64,000 bases of DNA from Epiperipatus broadwayi (Eukaryota; Onychophora; Udeonychophora; Euonychophora; Peripatidae), in NCBI GenBank assembly GCA_028023455.1, contig JAQFVV010000056.1, positions 124,001-188,000 on the forward strand. Direction: 5' to 3'. Below are positions 1 through 13,495 of the stretch, one piece after another. The position numbers and the translations under genes were made by a program. Below the pieces are notes generated by a model that saw only the letters and a list, made by a program, of their open reading frames with translations, did no database searches and was not told the origin of the DNA. Positions within the stretch are counted from its first letter, which is position 1, and every line of letters starts with the position of its first letter.

Positions 1-1897
1 ATAAAAAAAATTTTTTAGCACAATAAAAATTTGTTTTAAAAATAAACCACCTGACAAGTTAAAGATATAGTAATAAATTAAATTCGTATTTCGAGACTAA
101 GGGGAGGAGTGAAATATCCGCGCCTATAAAACTATAAATGTAAATAAAATATTATTTTTTTTAAATAACGGACGGATTTCTTCACATTAATAACATTCTC
201 TTTGTTGGAGAAATTTACTCTAGAAATTTGCTCGAGAGATCGTCCCAAAATTGTAGATTAAATTAGAATAGAATTTGTATGCAAATAAAACTAGTTGCAT
301 ACAAATTAGATCGTATAAATATTTATGCCCTGGTAAATGAAAAAAAGAAAGAAAGCAGCTAAAATGGTTAGACTGGAATAAAGTTAGGGATGATTTGAAA
401 TGATAACAGATCAGCAGTAAAGAATGGTCAATGATAGATTAATAGATCAAGTAGCAGTGATTAAAGTCTAAAATGGAAGCAAGACGTAGTTACTTGTTTG
501 TACAATGAAAAGATTATTACCAGCGAAGAGTAATTAACTGAAGCTTAACCAAACTGCAAGAGATAAGTTGGAAACGGAGATAGTTAATATATAACGTATA
601 AATTGTGCGTGCTGATGTAAACACAAATATTGTGAACTTTAATAGATTTATTCTACACGTGAAATTAGATATGCTTATTTGTGTTTCAAAAGACATTTGA
701 TTTGAAAGCACAAAAATAACAAATGAATTACCCCTGGTGCATAAGAAGCCTATTTTCATCTGATGAAAATAAACAGCATATTAATAAACTATTACTCAGT
801 TGTTTTTACCACATTATTTGTTATTAAATAAATCTTATTTTATATACATTCGAAGTATATTGTTTTTTATTTAGTTATCTGACTGGTCTTTAGAGTCACA
901 GCAACTACATATGTATATATAACAATATATGCACACAATTTTGTAATGTATTGTTTATCGTTTGAATATTAATCTGTTCACGTATATCTTCGCAACCAAT
1001 TTGTATGACCGTACGCAATATACTCACACATACGTTAATCCATAAACAATTTATGTAAATATTAATTCTATTTTTTAATCTAAAAATTTAATGCATTTAT
1101 ACATATGACTTCAGAATAATTTTAAGATAATAATAAAAAAATACTATGAAATAAACATTCTTAGCTTCATAAATCATCTGCAATAAACAATTTAAATTTA
1201 TATTATTTATACAAAAAATGAAAATATATTTGATATTTCGAATTTAAAATTTAGCTTTTTTTCTCAGAAATACTCTTGAAAATAATTCAATTCTTAGATT
1301 TCAAAATTGGTTTAAAATTACTTAAATTATAAGTAATGCCAATGGCAAAATTATATTTCACAAGTTATAAATAAGTGTTTAAATAAATTTCTAAAACTTG
1401 CACAAATAAATAACAATGAAAACAGATGGTTCATGGCAAATTACAGAAAATAAAAAGAATCTATAAAAAAAGACATTATATAAAATCAAGACATTACAAA
1501 CACTAAAAAAAATGCAAATAAAAAGAATGGTTAAATATATATGTTTAAATATATGTTTGCCTATACTTATAGAAAATAGTAAAAAAAATCTGACATGTAA
1601 AAATTAGTAGCTATAGTGTAAGACTGTAAGATATGAATCCAGTACAAACCTGAAATTTTTTTACATGGATTAAAAGATTTTTTCAGATAGCCAAATTATA
1701 AAAGACCAACTAACCACCCAAGTACTGATTAGCAAATGAATATTCAGTTAAGGTTAAAAATGAATCCTATCCACCTATCATGCAAACAACTAGAAGTTAT
1801 AATCGAGACTACTTGGAACATTTTTTTAATGTTCCAAACATACCAGCTCAGAAACACTATACAATTAATTATTCAATATTGGATAATATTGAAGCAT
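1..1897. other. AT-rich DNA without a recognised gene
   Basis: Long runs of A and T, scattered short frames and no domain, splice-bounded exon or RNA gene that I can recognise. An 80-codon open frame on the minus strand (517-759) has no known motif and is best treated as chance. Confidence 0.6.
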
Positions 1898-3074
1898 ATG
1901 TCTATCAATAGATCATATCCAGGTATTGAGAGAAGTCATAGAAAGGACAAACGAATATGAGTTGTCATTATGTTTTGGATTTGTAGATTATGAAAAGGCA
2001 TTCGATTCTATACACATTTCTTCAGTGATTAAAGCATTGGATCATCAAGGTATAGATCCAGGATATTGTCATATTTTAAAGAATATTTATAAAAATGCAA
2101 CAGCAACAATTAGATTACATAATGATACTGGAAAAATCAACATTGAGAAAGGTGTAAGACAAGGTGACTCCATATCTCCAAAACTCTTTACAGCAGTGCT
2201 GCAAGAAGTATTTTGTGGATTAACATGGGAAACTAAAGGAGTGAAAGTAAATGGAGAGTATTTAAGTCATTTAGATTTCGCAGATGATGTAGTTGTTTTT
2301 GCAAATAATGCTTCAGAGCTGCAGGAAATGTTGCAGGAGTTAGCAGATGAAAGTAGAAAAGTAGGACTAAAGATAAATGTTAAAAAGACTAAAGTAATGT
2401 TTAATCGATTTGCTCAAAATATGAAAATAAAGATTGATTATGAAGAATTAGAAGAAGTTAACAGTTACAAATACCTTGGTCAGATTATTAATACAGATGG
2501 AAACATAATGGAGGAAATTAATCATAGAATTAATCTTGGTTGGAGTGCTTTTGGTAGAAATAACTTGATACTAAAAGGAAATATGCCTATGTGTTTGAAA
2601 AGGATGGTTTTTAACAAATGTGTTTTACCAGTTCTTACTTATGGATCTGAGACTTGGACACTTAATAGAAGAGCAATACAGAGACTTCAGACCACTCAAA
2701 GAAGTATGGAGAGATGTATGTTGGGAGTAACAAGAAGAGATCGACAACGCAATGTATGGGTAAGACAACAAACAGGTGTTACTGACCTTATTGAAAAAAA
2801 TTAAAAGATTGAAATGGAGTTGGGCTGGACATATTGCTAGAAGAGATGATAATAGATGGACAATTGAAATTTTAAACTGGATTCCAAGAGATTGTAAAAG
2901 ACCCAGAAAGAGACAACATGTGAGATGGATGGATGAAATAAGAAAATGTGCAGGGGTGTTGTGGAGAAGAGAAGCTAAAGATCGGAGAAGATGGATTAAA
3001 CTTGGAGAGACCTTCATCCTGCAGTGGATTGATAATGGTTGATGATGATGATGATGATGATGATGTCTATCAAT
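1898..3074 (+). mobile_element. 5'-truncated RTE-clade LINE with TSDs
   Basis: A 12-bp direct repeat, ATGTCTATCAAT, occurs at 1898-1909 and again at 3063-3074, bounding the insertion exactly. The left junction falls inside the reverse transcriptase frame, so the endonuclease and 5' end are missing: the classical 5' truncation of target-primed reverse transcription. The 3' end is a short (GAT)n/(TGATGA)n run (about 3039-3064), a tail style common in RTE elements, and not poly(A). The body matches the second RTE in this window (47.99-51.56 kb) in order and wording, but is far less damaged. The TSD is clean and there is essentially one lesion, so I infer a recent insertion. Confidence 0.9.
1908..3042 (+). 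pseudogene. RTE reverse transcriptase and C-terminal region, one frameshift
   Basis: Reverse transcriptase of a non-LTR retrotransposon, which copies element RNA at a nicked target. It opens without a start codon because the element is truncated (IDHIQVLREVIERTNEY near 1908). Visible motifs in order: FVDYEKAFDS (first catalytic Asp region), GVRQGDSISPKLF, FADDVVVF (catalytic Asp pair, about 2275-2300), a thumb region with YKYLGQII, then a C-terminal stretch with SWAGHIARR, RWTIEILNW, RWMDEIRK and FILQWIDNG that is typical of RTE proteins. The first frame stops at 2802-2804 within a run of seven A; the downstream frame (2776-3042) continues the same protein. The second RTE copy reads through this point (DFIERIKRLKW), so one extra A in the homopolymer is the likely cause. 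This could also be an assembly or sequencing error. Confidence 0.9.
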
Positions 3075-4720
3075 CTACATTAGTAAATGCACATGTAATA
3101 ATATCCTTTCCCCCCTGCATTATGACTCTCCCCTGTAGCATAAAATATTAGATGCCATTATTTTAAGCAAGCAGGCTTTCAAGTTTCCTTACAGTGATAT
3201 TTCTATCAATCAAAGAGTTTGGGATGGTCAATATATATACTGGCAAAAAATTAATAGCAGCAGATCATTTGAACTTATAGCACCAATACAATTATTTATC
3301 ATAACTTTGGGCCAATATTGGTCTGTTAAAATTATCATCATTTTAATAATGCCAATGTCTCCTTTTTTAAAGTCTCTGAACCTAATATTGGAGCATAAAC
3401 ATTAAAAAATATATTTATTTTTTAAAGGAGAAGACAAAAAAAGAAAAGAAGATACAATAATAATAATTATGATACTTGATAAAAACATAAAATTATAATC
3501 AGGCAATAAATTTAAAATCTGATAAGTATATCTTTTATACATATAGACAGAAAATGTTTATTGTAATTGCTCCAATGAAAATGAAGTCCAATTATTTAAC
3601 ATCAAATGTGAGAGGAAGAATAACCGATATATAAATAATAAGTATTAAGGTAATGAAGTCCAGATAAGATAAACTTGAATTTTTTTTAGGTTTTAATCAG
3701 GTTTGAAAGATTATATTTTCATATAGATAGATGTCCAGCTATTCTTAGCTAATCAATAAAACATAATAGAAAATTGAAATTCCTATTCCAGCAATTGATA
3801 TGTCTATTTAATAATGCCCTTTCTTCAATAATTCTTTATGAGAGATTGTTTACCTTACCCTTTTTTACATTTTTAAATATATATAAATAAATGGGGTAAC
3901 CAATAAATTATAAATTTTACATTCATAAAATCTAAAACTATATAAAAAAAAAAATTAGTTTTAAAGTATAAATTAAATGAGCAAAATCACAATAATTATT
4001 AGAATAATAATTGTGAATAAAAATGAATTTTATACAGATAATTTTGATTATATGTTTTTTTTTATTCACTTACAAAATGTAACTACTTTCCTAGGCTATT
4101 TTAATAGCTAATTTCAGATATTAGTATTTTTATGGAGAAACAAGTGTATTTAATAAGATACATTTTTAAAAAGCTTTACAAGTTTATAGCATATTCTAAA
4201 CATTAGGCTGATTATAACTGGGCAATCTTTTTTTTTTTTTTTTTCTAAATAAACTTGACTTTGAATAACAATAGTAGTGTTCGCCCAAATCTCATTATAG
4301 ATCAATAATTTTTTACAAAAATAACTTTAATGTATTCATATAATTAACATTTAACTCATTACCACATATTCAAAATTTACAATAAACTAGAAATATTTTA
4401 TTTAAATACATAATTTTAAAAAAAAATTATAGTGAGTAAATGTTTTACTAAATATACTATTTATCAAAATTACTAAATTATGTATAAATGTAATGTATAA
4501 AAAGTTTATTACAAAGCACATACAGTTACTGCGTTTTCCTTTTTTTACTTTTAAATATATAGATTTTATTAAATATGGTAGCCACACTGCATGCAATGAC
4601 ATTCAGATTGGTATCTGATTCTAAATATGATTCACGAAATTAACATAGGCAAGTTCTTGAAAAAACTGTATTTAACACAATTTCTGTTATATATTACATG
4701 GTAAAACTTAATGTGTTTTT
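3075..4720. other. AT-rich DNA, no gene seen
   Basis: Contains poly(T) and poly(A) tracts (for example 4230-4245) and short frames without recognisable domains. No RNA gene or clear repeat boundary was found. Confidence 0.55.
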
Positions 4721-4721
4721 A

Positions 4722-6050
4722 TAAATATTATTTAAAAACCAAATTCATTTATTATTTGTTTAGTAACAATTTTTGTATAATGGCAATATTTCATTAATAT
4801 CACAAATCACTTTTTTTTTTATTGGGAATGTCATACTTAAAAGGTATTAGTGTAAAAGTCATATGTATAGTTAATGTCTTCTTATAAATTTTATTTAAAA
4901 ACCAAAATCATTTACTGTTTGTTTAATGCATATTTAAACTAACAATTTTTTTGTGTAATGCTGTCATTTCATTAAGTTTATTATTCATATTTTTTTTTCA
5001 GTTTCAAATATCATTCTAAAAAGTTGTTAGTGTTCAACTTGTACATATTAGAATGTCTCATTATTTAAAACCCCAAATCATTTACTGTTTGTATAGTGCA
5101 TATTTAAACTAACAATTTTTTTGTGTAATGCCAACATTTCATTAAGATCACAAATCACTTTTTATTTATCTCAAATGTCATTCTTAAAAATTGTTAGTGT
5201 CCAAGTTGTACATATTTGAATGCCTTGTTCAACATTATACATTTCTTATTGAAAATGATAAATATGTTTATTATGTTTTTACTTTTATTTACTTTGTCCT
5301 GCAACATGGAGCATGTATTAGATCTATTGTGCCTGTTCACATTTATATCAACCTCCCAATAACTTTGTAAATTTTGCCAAAATACCATGTACAAGATCAG
5401 TGTACATATTTTTTTTTGCCAGTTATATTTAAACTAACAATTTTTTTGTGTAATGCTGTCATTTCATTAAGATTGTGAATCATATTTTTTTCCACTTTCA
5501 AATATCATTCTAAAAAGTTGTTAGGGTCCAACTTGTACATATTAAAATGTCTCATTATTTAAAAACCCAAATCATTTACTGTTTGTTTAGTGCATATATA
5601 AACTAACAATTTTTTTGTGTAATGCTGAGATTTCATTAAGATCGCAAATCTTTTTTTTTTCAAATGTCATTCTTAAATGTTGTTAGTGTCCAAGTCATAC
5701 ATATTTCAATACCTTGTTCAAAATTAAACATTTCTTATTGAAAATGATAAATATGTTTATTATGTTTTTTACTTTTATTTACTTTGTCCTGCAACATGAA
5801 GCATGTATTAGATCTACTGTGCCTGTTCACATTCACATCAACCTCCCAATAATTTTGTAAATCTTGCCAAAATACCATGTACATGATCAGTGTACATATT
5901 TTTTTGCCAAAAAAAAAGTTGTGTACAAGATGCATGTACACATTATTTTGGTCAGATCCCAAGATTACAAAGTTATCTATCAGCAGATTGATACAAATGT
6001 GAACAGGCTCAGTAGGTCTAATACATGCTCTATGTTGAAGGTCTAATACC
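4722..6050. repeat. Complex tandem and inverted repeat block
   Basis: A module containing AACTAACAATTTTTTTGTGT, preceded by an AAATCATTTACTGTTTG-like stretch and followed by a TCATTAAGAT-like stretch, recurs near 4735, 4905, 5080, 5425 and 5565. A larger unit ending in CCTGTTCACATT..CAACCTCCCAATAA..CCATGTACA occurs at about 5280-5400 and again at about 5770-5890. A third, diverged copy of that larger unit lies in inverse orientation at about 5915-6035 (TGTGAACAGG, GCATGTAC), so the last part can fold back on itself. The 105-codon and 66-codon frames here are simply translations of this repeat, not genes. The family is unidentified. Confidence 0.8.
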
Positions 6051-6214
6051 AAAGTACCAAATTTTAAAATAGATAAAGTTAGAGTTTATAATATTGAACA
6101 CATCAGTTACCTGTTCATTTATTTACATATTTTATGGTTTATTAATTTATTTGGTTAACCATTAATTAATTTTATATTATATTTTATTCATGTACATTTT
6201 ATAATAAAAATATA

Positions 6215-7215
6215 TTGTTATTTAAACATCACATGATCACCATTTCTTATGCTTGCTCATAACTGTTATTAAAACAGGCAAAACTCTCCACACAGTAGTG
6301 CCACTCAGTGCAAACTAGAGTAATCAATGGATGCCAGAAGGCTTGTGCATAAAATTCTTATCTTGTGCCCACTCATCCAATATCCACAGATGACTTTCTA
6401 GCTTGTAGCTTTCATCAGTGAGGAGCCTTGGATCTGAGAGCAATGCACCTAGATCTTAGGATCTAATGCAACTCTCCAGCAGCCATCTTTTATCCCTATT
6501 TAACTACAAAACTATGAGTCTAAAATTAAAAACATAATATTTTCAATCAAATCTCATTAGCTTATATAGTCATATAAGTCTGAACTCAGGTTCAGTACTC
6601 ACAATTTTGGTGTTTTTTGTTCTTTAATAACCATAGCCTAATAATCAGGATTGGTATTAAATCACTAAACATCACATGATCATTATTTCTTATGCTTTCT
6701 CATACTTGTTATTAAAACAGGCATTGAGTGGCATTACTGTATGGAGAGTTTTGCCTGTTTTAATAAAACTTATGAGCAAGCATAACAAATGATGATCATG
6801 TGATGTGTAGTGGTTTAACATCAATCATGCCTAATAAAATAGTGGTGTCTACAGTTATTAAAGAAGCAAAGACACCAAAATGTATGGGTACTGAACAGAG
6901 TTTAGACTTATATGACTATATAAGCTAATGATCTTGGATTAAAAATGTTTTCAATTTTAGACTCATGGTTTTGTAGATAAATGGAGATAAAAAGTGGCTG
7001 CTCCAGGGTTGCATTAGATCCTAAGATCTAGGTGCAGTGCTCTCAGATCCAAGACTCCCCACTGATAAAAGTCACAAGCTAGAAACTAGTCTGGGATATT
7101 GGATGAGTAGGCACTAGATAGGGATATTATGCACAAGCTTTCTGGTAACCATTGATTACTCTAGCTTGCACTGAGTGGCACTACTATATGAAGTTTTGCC
7201 TGTTTTATATTATTA
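6215..7215. repeat. Long foldback (palindromic) element, copy 1
   Basis: Two arms of roughly 480-500 bp are imperfect reverse complements around a centre near 6730. The plus arm reads ACATCACATGATCA, AAACAGGCAAAACTCTCC, GCCACTCAGTGCA, CCTAGATCTTAGGATCTAATG, then a spacer to GATTGGTATTAAATCAC. The minus arm mirrors these in order (GGAGAGTTTTGCCTGTTTTAAT at 6740, ATGATCATGTGATG at 6793, TTAGATCCTAAGATCTAGG at 7015, CACTGAGTGGCA at 7170, GTTTTGCCTGTTTTA at 7193). Local palindromes such as CCTAGATCTTAGGATC lie inside each arm. No reading frame of note is present. It is probably a non-autonomous foldback/MITE-like repeat; the superfamily is not determined. Confidence 0.85.
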
Positions 7216-8599
7216 CTTACATGATGATTCTCATTCTTATTTACATTCAGCCATTTATTTAATTTTGAGTCTTGATCTGATGGTTTTATAATATAATTTT
7301 ATGTGCTCTTTTATTATTACCAATATAACAATCAAAATATGTTCCCCAACCTGTAGTTCTGATATACTTCCCATAAATGCTCATGTAATGATGATAGGAA
7401 GAAAGATGTGGCTGAAACATAAATTGGGTAAATAATCTTACTTGCATAAATTAGAAATGTGTGTAAGTCAGAATAAATAGATATATTATGAATTAATATA
7501 TTACCATATTTTATCCTTCATGTTTTCTGAGTAAACCTAAATTAATAATATTCTTCTACCCATACATGTCCATCTATCACAAAAAAAAAATATGAATTTC
7601 TTAACTCATTACTGTTACATAATTTGCTGCCCATTAGGTGATAATGAAAATTTTACTAAAAAGATGTTTCATTCAATTGTTAAAAAGCTTATATTAGTAG
7701 TTCTTATACAGTATATTTTTAAAAAAAAATATTTTTTTTGTACAATTTAAGGGAAAAAATCTTAAACAGATCAGTAACTTCAAGGATATGATAAATGGAT
7801 AATCTAGGATTTTAAATCCATTATCTAGTTTGTTATTGGTAAGATAATACATTTTGATTGAGAGAAGATAGATTTTATTTTCTTGAAGATTCTTTATTGA
7901 AGTATGAAGTAAACAGATGTAAAGTTAATTTTAAAAGCATTTTTACCTTGTAGAGTTGTTGAACTGTAAGGTTTAGTTAATTAACAGAGTAGTATATTTA
8001 TTTCATACATTTGCATTAGAGAGCAAGAATAGTATCTGATATGGTACCAAAAGATATGATGTGCACCTATCAATGTAGTGTTTATACAAGAGATTTAATT
8101 CCTAGTTCAATAGATATTTGTATTTTGTACAATTTCTAGAGCTGTAATATATAATTTTATTTATCATAACTATTGAATAAGTTGTTTTGAGGTCTATTAG
8201 AGAGTTTTAAAAAGAATTTCATCAAAGAACTTGGTTGCCTTCATAGATAACTTTACCATTAAAGAGTATGGCATGAGATTTATTAGGTATGATCAAGAAA
8301 TAAAATTTTGGAAAAGGAAGTAGTAATATATAATGAAAACTGAAAATAGAGCATAATGAAGTAAACTCATATATTTGAGAGGAAATGAAACGAGAGATCT
8401 TGTGATAAGACTACTTTCTTTTGGGGAAAGTTTAATAGAATATACAAAAACAAATCAATTAATAAATAATAAAATTATAGTTTGATTTTTTTTTAAAAAA
8501 GAGGAATGAGAGGTGAGAACAAAACACTTTTAAAGATATATCCAGTTCTTAGTGGAAGTAATTGTTGATGAGAAGAGATAGATAATGATAAAATATTAG
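7216..8599. other. AT-rich DNA, no gene seen
   Basis: No domain-bearing frame, RNA gene or clear repeat was recognised between the foldback element and the decayed coiled-coil frame. Confidence 0.5.
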
Positions 8600-9440
8600 A
8601 TTTTTTAAATATGGAACAAATGGGCAGTACTTCAAAAAGAGGCAAAAGTAAAAAAAAAACAGAGATATAATTTGAACAAATGACATAGAAGAAGGAAAAG
8701 ATTATGAAAGAATTTCAAATGATGTACAAACTTTTAGTAAATACTGTGGAACAAAAACAAGTAAATTTGGAAAAAAGTAAAGGAAAAGCAAAGTGAATTA
8801 ATTATCAAAGTAAATAAATTACAAAAAAAGTCAAACAAAATTAAGAAAAATTGAGTGATGTTCTAGAAATGAGCCAATCTGTGATGAATAAAATAGATTC
8901 AAATAAAAAAACTATTCAGATAGAAATAAAGATAAGTTAAGGGTATCGAAAATTATAGTAAATCTTGTTGAAAAGGCAATGGCAATAGATAACAAGGAAC
9001 TAATAAATACAACTGAGAATCTAGAATAAATATTACTTTCTTTTGAAGATTTAAAGAGTTCTAATTTAATGATGAAAGATAGTAAACATCAAGAAGATAA
9101 CACTCAAGAATAAATTTATATTAATTATACAACTTTAAATAATAAATTAAATAAAATGGAAATAGGTGTAGTAGTTTATGGAACCTAAAAATATATTGAC
9201 ATTACAGAAGAATTTTTAAAAAAAAATAATGCTGAGATTAAAGTAGATTGATGAATCTGAATTTGAAATGGCTCGATGAAGAATATTAAAGATCAAGTAA
9301 ATAGTACCCAGGAACAAACTTATATCTACAATGCAGTCCTAGAGAAGAAGATAAATAAAATGCAAGTAGATTTAACACTTGCCATCCAAAAACAAAATAG
9401 TGGATTTCATACTGAAACTATACAGTACAAAGTTTATACA
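8600..9440 (+). pseudogene. Decayed coiled-coil reading frame
   Basis: Short in-frame pieces separated by stops and frame changes are rich in Lys, Glu, Gln, Asn and Ile, for example the stretch beginning MEQMGSTSKRGKSKKKTE near 8610, LEKSKGKAK near 8770, and INKMQVDLTLAIQKQNSGF near 9355. The composition and heptad-like spacing suggest a former coiled coil. It resembles in style, but not clearly in sequence, the coiled-coil frame of the CCL elements at 21, 28 and 34.7 kb, so it may be an older or related gag-like protein. No catalytic domain is visible. Low-complexity A-rich DNA can mimic this pattern, which limits confidence. Confidence 0.45.
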
Positions 9441-12400
9441 TAATACACAATACAGTACACAATATTAGTGTTGTATACAATATTTTTATTATTTGTTTAA
9501 ATACCCTCTAATTAAATATTTTCATTAGAAATTTTAAAATACTATTAATGAATGTACACTATCATATTTTATTTAATTTTCATAGTGTCTTTGTAAGGCA
9601 ATCAGATCTTCATTAATAATATATGATTACAAAGCCATCCCCCCACACACACACACACTCCCAATGTTTGATTCAGTATAATAAATAATCAAAATCATAT
9701 TTTTAGAGGCATACAGCAACCAAATGCATTAATGCTAAATTAAATTTTAAAATGTATACATTAGTTTAAAAACTGTACACATTAATTACTCATTTCTATG
9801 AATAAATTTTTTTACCTATAGTACTCCAATTGCAGCAAAAATAACGATCATCATATTGTAACTTACTTATGGTAATTGTTATTTTGAAAAAAAAAAAAAG
9901 ATTTCATAATAATCAATTTAATATGAATAAAAATTGACAAATCTAAATTAAAATTAACGATATATTTGCTCAATTTTAAAACATATTGTAACATTATTGC
10001 GCATGTATAAAATTATAGTACTGAAAAGAAAAATGAAAATTTTATTCAGCATAAAACTATTAACATAAAATGTATTTTCACTTTTAAAAAATGTAGGCAA
10101 AATTGTATACACATAAACTGAAAAAGATTCATACTTTTAATATTTATTTAAATAGTTTGACTGCATTAAATGAAAATTTTTTAAGTCATATCAAATCATG
10201 GCAAAAAAATCCACAACTACAAATATGTATTTGTGTATATAAAGTGATCTTTTATTTAAATCTGCATAGTAAATATTGTTTAAAAAACCCTTAAATATTG
10301 ATAACAATATGCAAACACAGAATGCATTATATTTTTTTTCTTTTCTAATATATCAAAATTTTTTTAAGTAGTTTTGACAATATGCTAATTTTGTGACTCT
10401 TACACAAATGGTAAATAACAAGTCTTTATGATCAATTAATAAGTTGTTATTAAACGGTTTTTAATTCTAAATAATTTCATGTAAGTAATAAAATATAGTA
10501 GTACAAATTTGAAAAAAATACAACTTCAGTATGGATATTTTTTCTGCTAGACAAGAAACAATTACATGAAAGGACCCCAAAAATTGTTAACTCCTATTTT
10601 ACTTTCACTTTCTCATCCATTTTGCTGTACTTTTTGACAGAAAAAAGACACTTTTTTTCCTAGGAATTCTGTTTACATTTTCAATTAGAATCATGGCTGC
10701 AACTAATATGATTATGAAAAAAAAAAACAAGAAAATCTCCGAGTTTGAAAAACAATAAATAGATATCTTAAATTGACAAGAAAGAGCAGAAAATCATGAT
10801 ATCGATTCTTCTATGGATTTACCCATATTTATCATCATTGCTATTTGTGAAAACAAAGATAAAATAGAACAAAGTGCTCAAACTATTGTAGGTGCATTGA
10901 AACTTTCCAAAATCATGAAATCATGGCATCCATTAAAAAAAAAATCCAAGAAGCATATCAACCAACCATTCTAATTTTTTTCTCTAGATCCCCATCAATC
11001 ACTTGGTGTACTTCTCAAAAAAAAAAAAAACAACCAATATCAATACAGGATTTAGAAAAAAACAATGGAACTTACTAAGAATAAGGAATTCATGATTCAA
11101 AAAATTAAATAATTATGATTGATGAATGGATCATTGGAAATAACTACTTTAAAGTAAGTGTTTTCTACATAGCTTTAAGCTGTATTGTCATACATACATA
11201 CATATTTTAAATGCATATTTACATAATACACATAGTACAGTTCCACAAGCATATAATATACATTAATGAAGTTTTCTAATTACTATAAATACTAGATTAA
11301 ATTAATTGTTAGCAGCTTATACTGTAATTTTAAACCGCAGGAACCAGCCAAATATTTTTCCCAATAGAAATCCATTATAATTTTTTGTTCTTTTATGCAA
11401 TATTCTTGCTTAATAATGATTTTTGAGGAATCAATTATTTTCGTTAAGTAGGGTAAAGGTGTATTTATATAATTGACTAAAAGCTGAAAATAGACGCGGA
11501 AACTAAAACATGCAAATCAGTTTTTAAAAACAAAAACAGATCAGATATTAAGTTTTAAAACATTATTATGAGTTAACATTTAAATAAATAATATAATTAT
11601 TATTTTTTTTAAAAAAAAAAAAAAGAATTATTTAACCGAATGTACAGAGAAAACAATTATTTAGAAACATGAAAAATTACAATTTAAAAATATATATAAC
11701 AATAATAATTTACAATAATAATTATTATTACCATTAATTAATGTTAATATTTATAAAATTATTTTAAAAGATTTGTAGTTAAGTAAATATTCTATTCCGA
11801 CTAAAATTAAATTATGATTTTTTTTCAATGAAACGCTTTTATTTATTTCTGTGAGAAAATTGGAAATTGTAGTTATTAATAATGAAATCAATTTGAAATA
11901 TACATTAATGCAAAAACTTTATCATTAAATAAATATATTATTCATAATACATCGCTTTCAGAGTAAACAATTACTAATAATATTATTCAAGCAATAAAAC
12001 ATTTAACTGTATTGCACTGAACAAATTTTAATTTCAAAAAAGGTATGTGTGTGCATATTTAAAAAAAATGGTGGTTTTCCAGATTAAATGCAACAAATCC
12101 ATCATTATCATTATTAACCACTAACCATGGTCTATACAATTAGAAGAATAAAATATTCCCACTCCTGAAGTTTTTGTTTATTTTATGAATGCACTAACAT
12201 TAATCTGACCAATCCAAATAAATCTGGAATCTTTAACTACAATTAATAATAACTTGATAACTATTTATAACCAGTATTTAATGATAAGTAGATCAACTAT
12301 GAACTGGGTACCTAAAAATGAAATCCTTAACATTTTTATAATCACACAAAACTTCCAAAGTTTAATCGCAGAGACTCAAACATCAGATAATGATATGGAG

Positions 12401-13399
12401 GGTGAATGTTATAACTACTAAGCTAAGAATTTTTTAAAAAAGAAAGTTTTCCTTTCCAAAATAATTCATGAAGTTTATCTTATTGGGTAAATCATTTAAG
12501 AGAATATTTATTTTTCGGAATCCAGAAGAGAATAGACTACTGCGTTATTTATCATTTCCTTTAGCTAAAAGATGACTTCCTCCTGCATTTTTTAAAAATC
12601 TTTATAAAAATTGTGTGATTTAATGTAGTGAACTCAAGAACTAAAGGTTCATGGATCAAAGCAAATGAGTAACAGTTCAATTAATTTTATTTAAATTGTA
12701 TAATAAAATCAGTAATACAAACCTTGGAACATAGTCATTTATTTCTTTTCCATATATTTTTGTTATTTCTAACATATTATCATCTATCATTCATCTTTGT
12801 ACCATTTTCCAATGTTTATTTCATTTTAGAATTAATCAAAAAAGGCAGATCAGATAAGAGCCCTCCACCTCCCTTATGAGATATAAGTACACATATCTTT
12901 TAAATATAATTTTATGTTTAATAAAAATACACTATGCAATATTTCAATTCTTCTACAGGTGGTACTTATTCTTCATGCATGACTGCTTTCAGAAAAATCA
13001 TGTGAAAATCAAATTCTTATAAAATGAAAACCAAATCCCTTTAGAAACTGCTAATAAAAATTAATTAATACCATTCTACTCTGTATGGTTCATTTTGATT
13101 TCATATATACTCAATGTGAAAATAATTGGATTTCCATTTCATTGATATTTGTTAACATTTCTCTTATTACACAGAATAAATTATAATAAGTTAAAACATA
13201 AGCAAAAATAATTAGATTTAATTTGACAATTCCCACCAACTCATGCAAATAAATTTATATATTTTTTTAAAAAAAATTGTAAAGCAGTTACTATAAATGA
13301 TCAAATAATTATTGCTAAGGAACTCATGATACATTTGGGAATAGAAGTGAAAAGTTGAGTTTTAATCCAGAAAACTTTAGCTATTGAATCTGAATGATG
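9441..13399. other. AT-rich DNA with one possible decayed frame
   Basis: Mostly A/T tracts and short CA runs (near 9645-9660). At about 10690-11100 on the plus strand an interrupted frame is readable (MAATNMIMKKK, then IIIAICENKDKIEQSAQTIV and LKLSKIMKSWHP) with poly(A) runs between pieces. It could be a very old retroelement ORF, but no motif identifies it. Confidence 0.4.
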
Positions 13400-13400
13400 T

Positions 13401-13475
13401 AAATGCATAATGATGGTGATGATAAAACTTTAATGGTGCAAATGCATAATGATGGTGATGATCAAACAGAGATCA
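13401..13475. repeat. Tandem duplication around GATGGTGATGATAAAAC
   Basis: A unit of about 42 bp containing AAATGCATAATGATGGTGAT occurs twice head to tail, at 13401 and 13438, with near-identical sequence, indicating a recent local duplication. Confidence 0.8.
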
Positions 13476-13495
13476 GATTGATTTTAACAACTCAA

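Noticed and set aside
2625-3017. 130-codon minus-strand frame rich in Leu and Ser
   Set aside because: Antisense shadow of the young RTE reverse transcriptase.
4722-6050. CRISPR-like array of repeated units
   Set aside because: Units are irregular in length, long, diverged and partly inverted, in a eukaryotic context.
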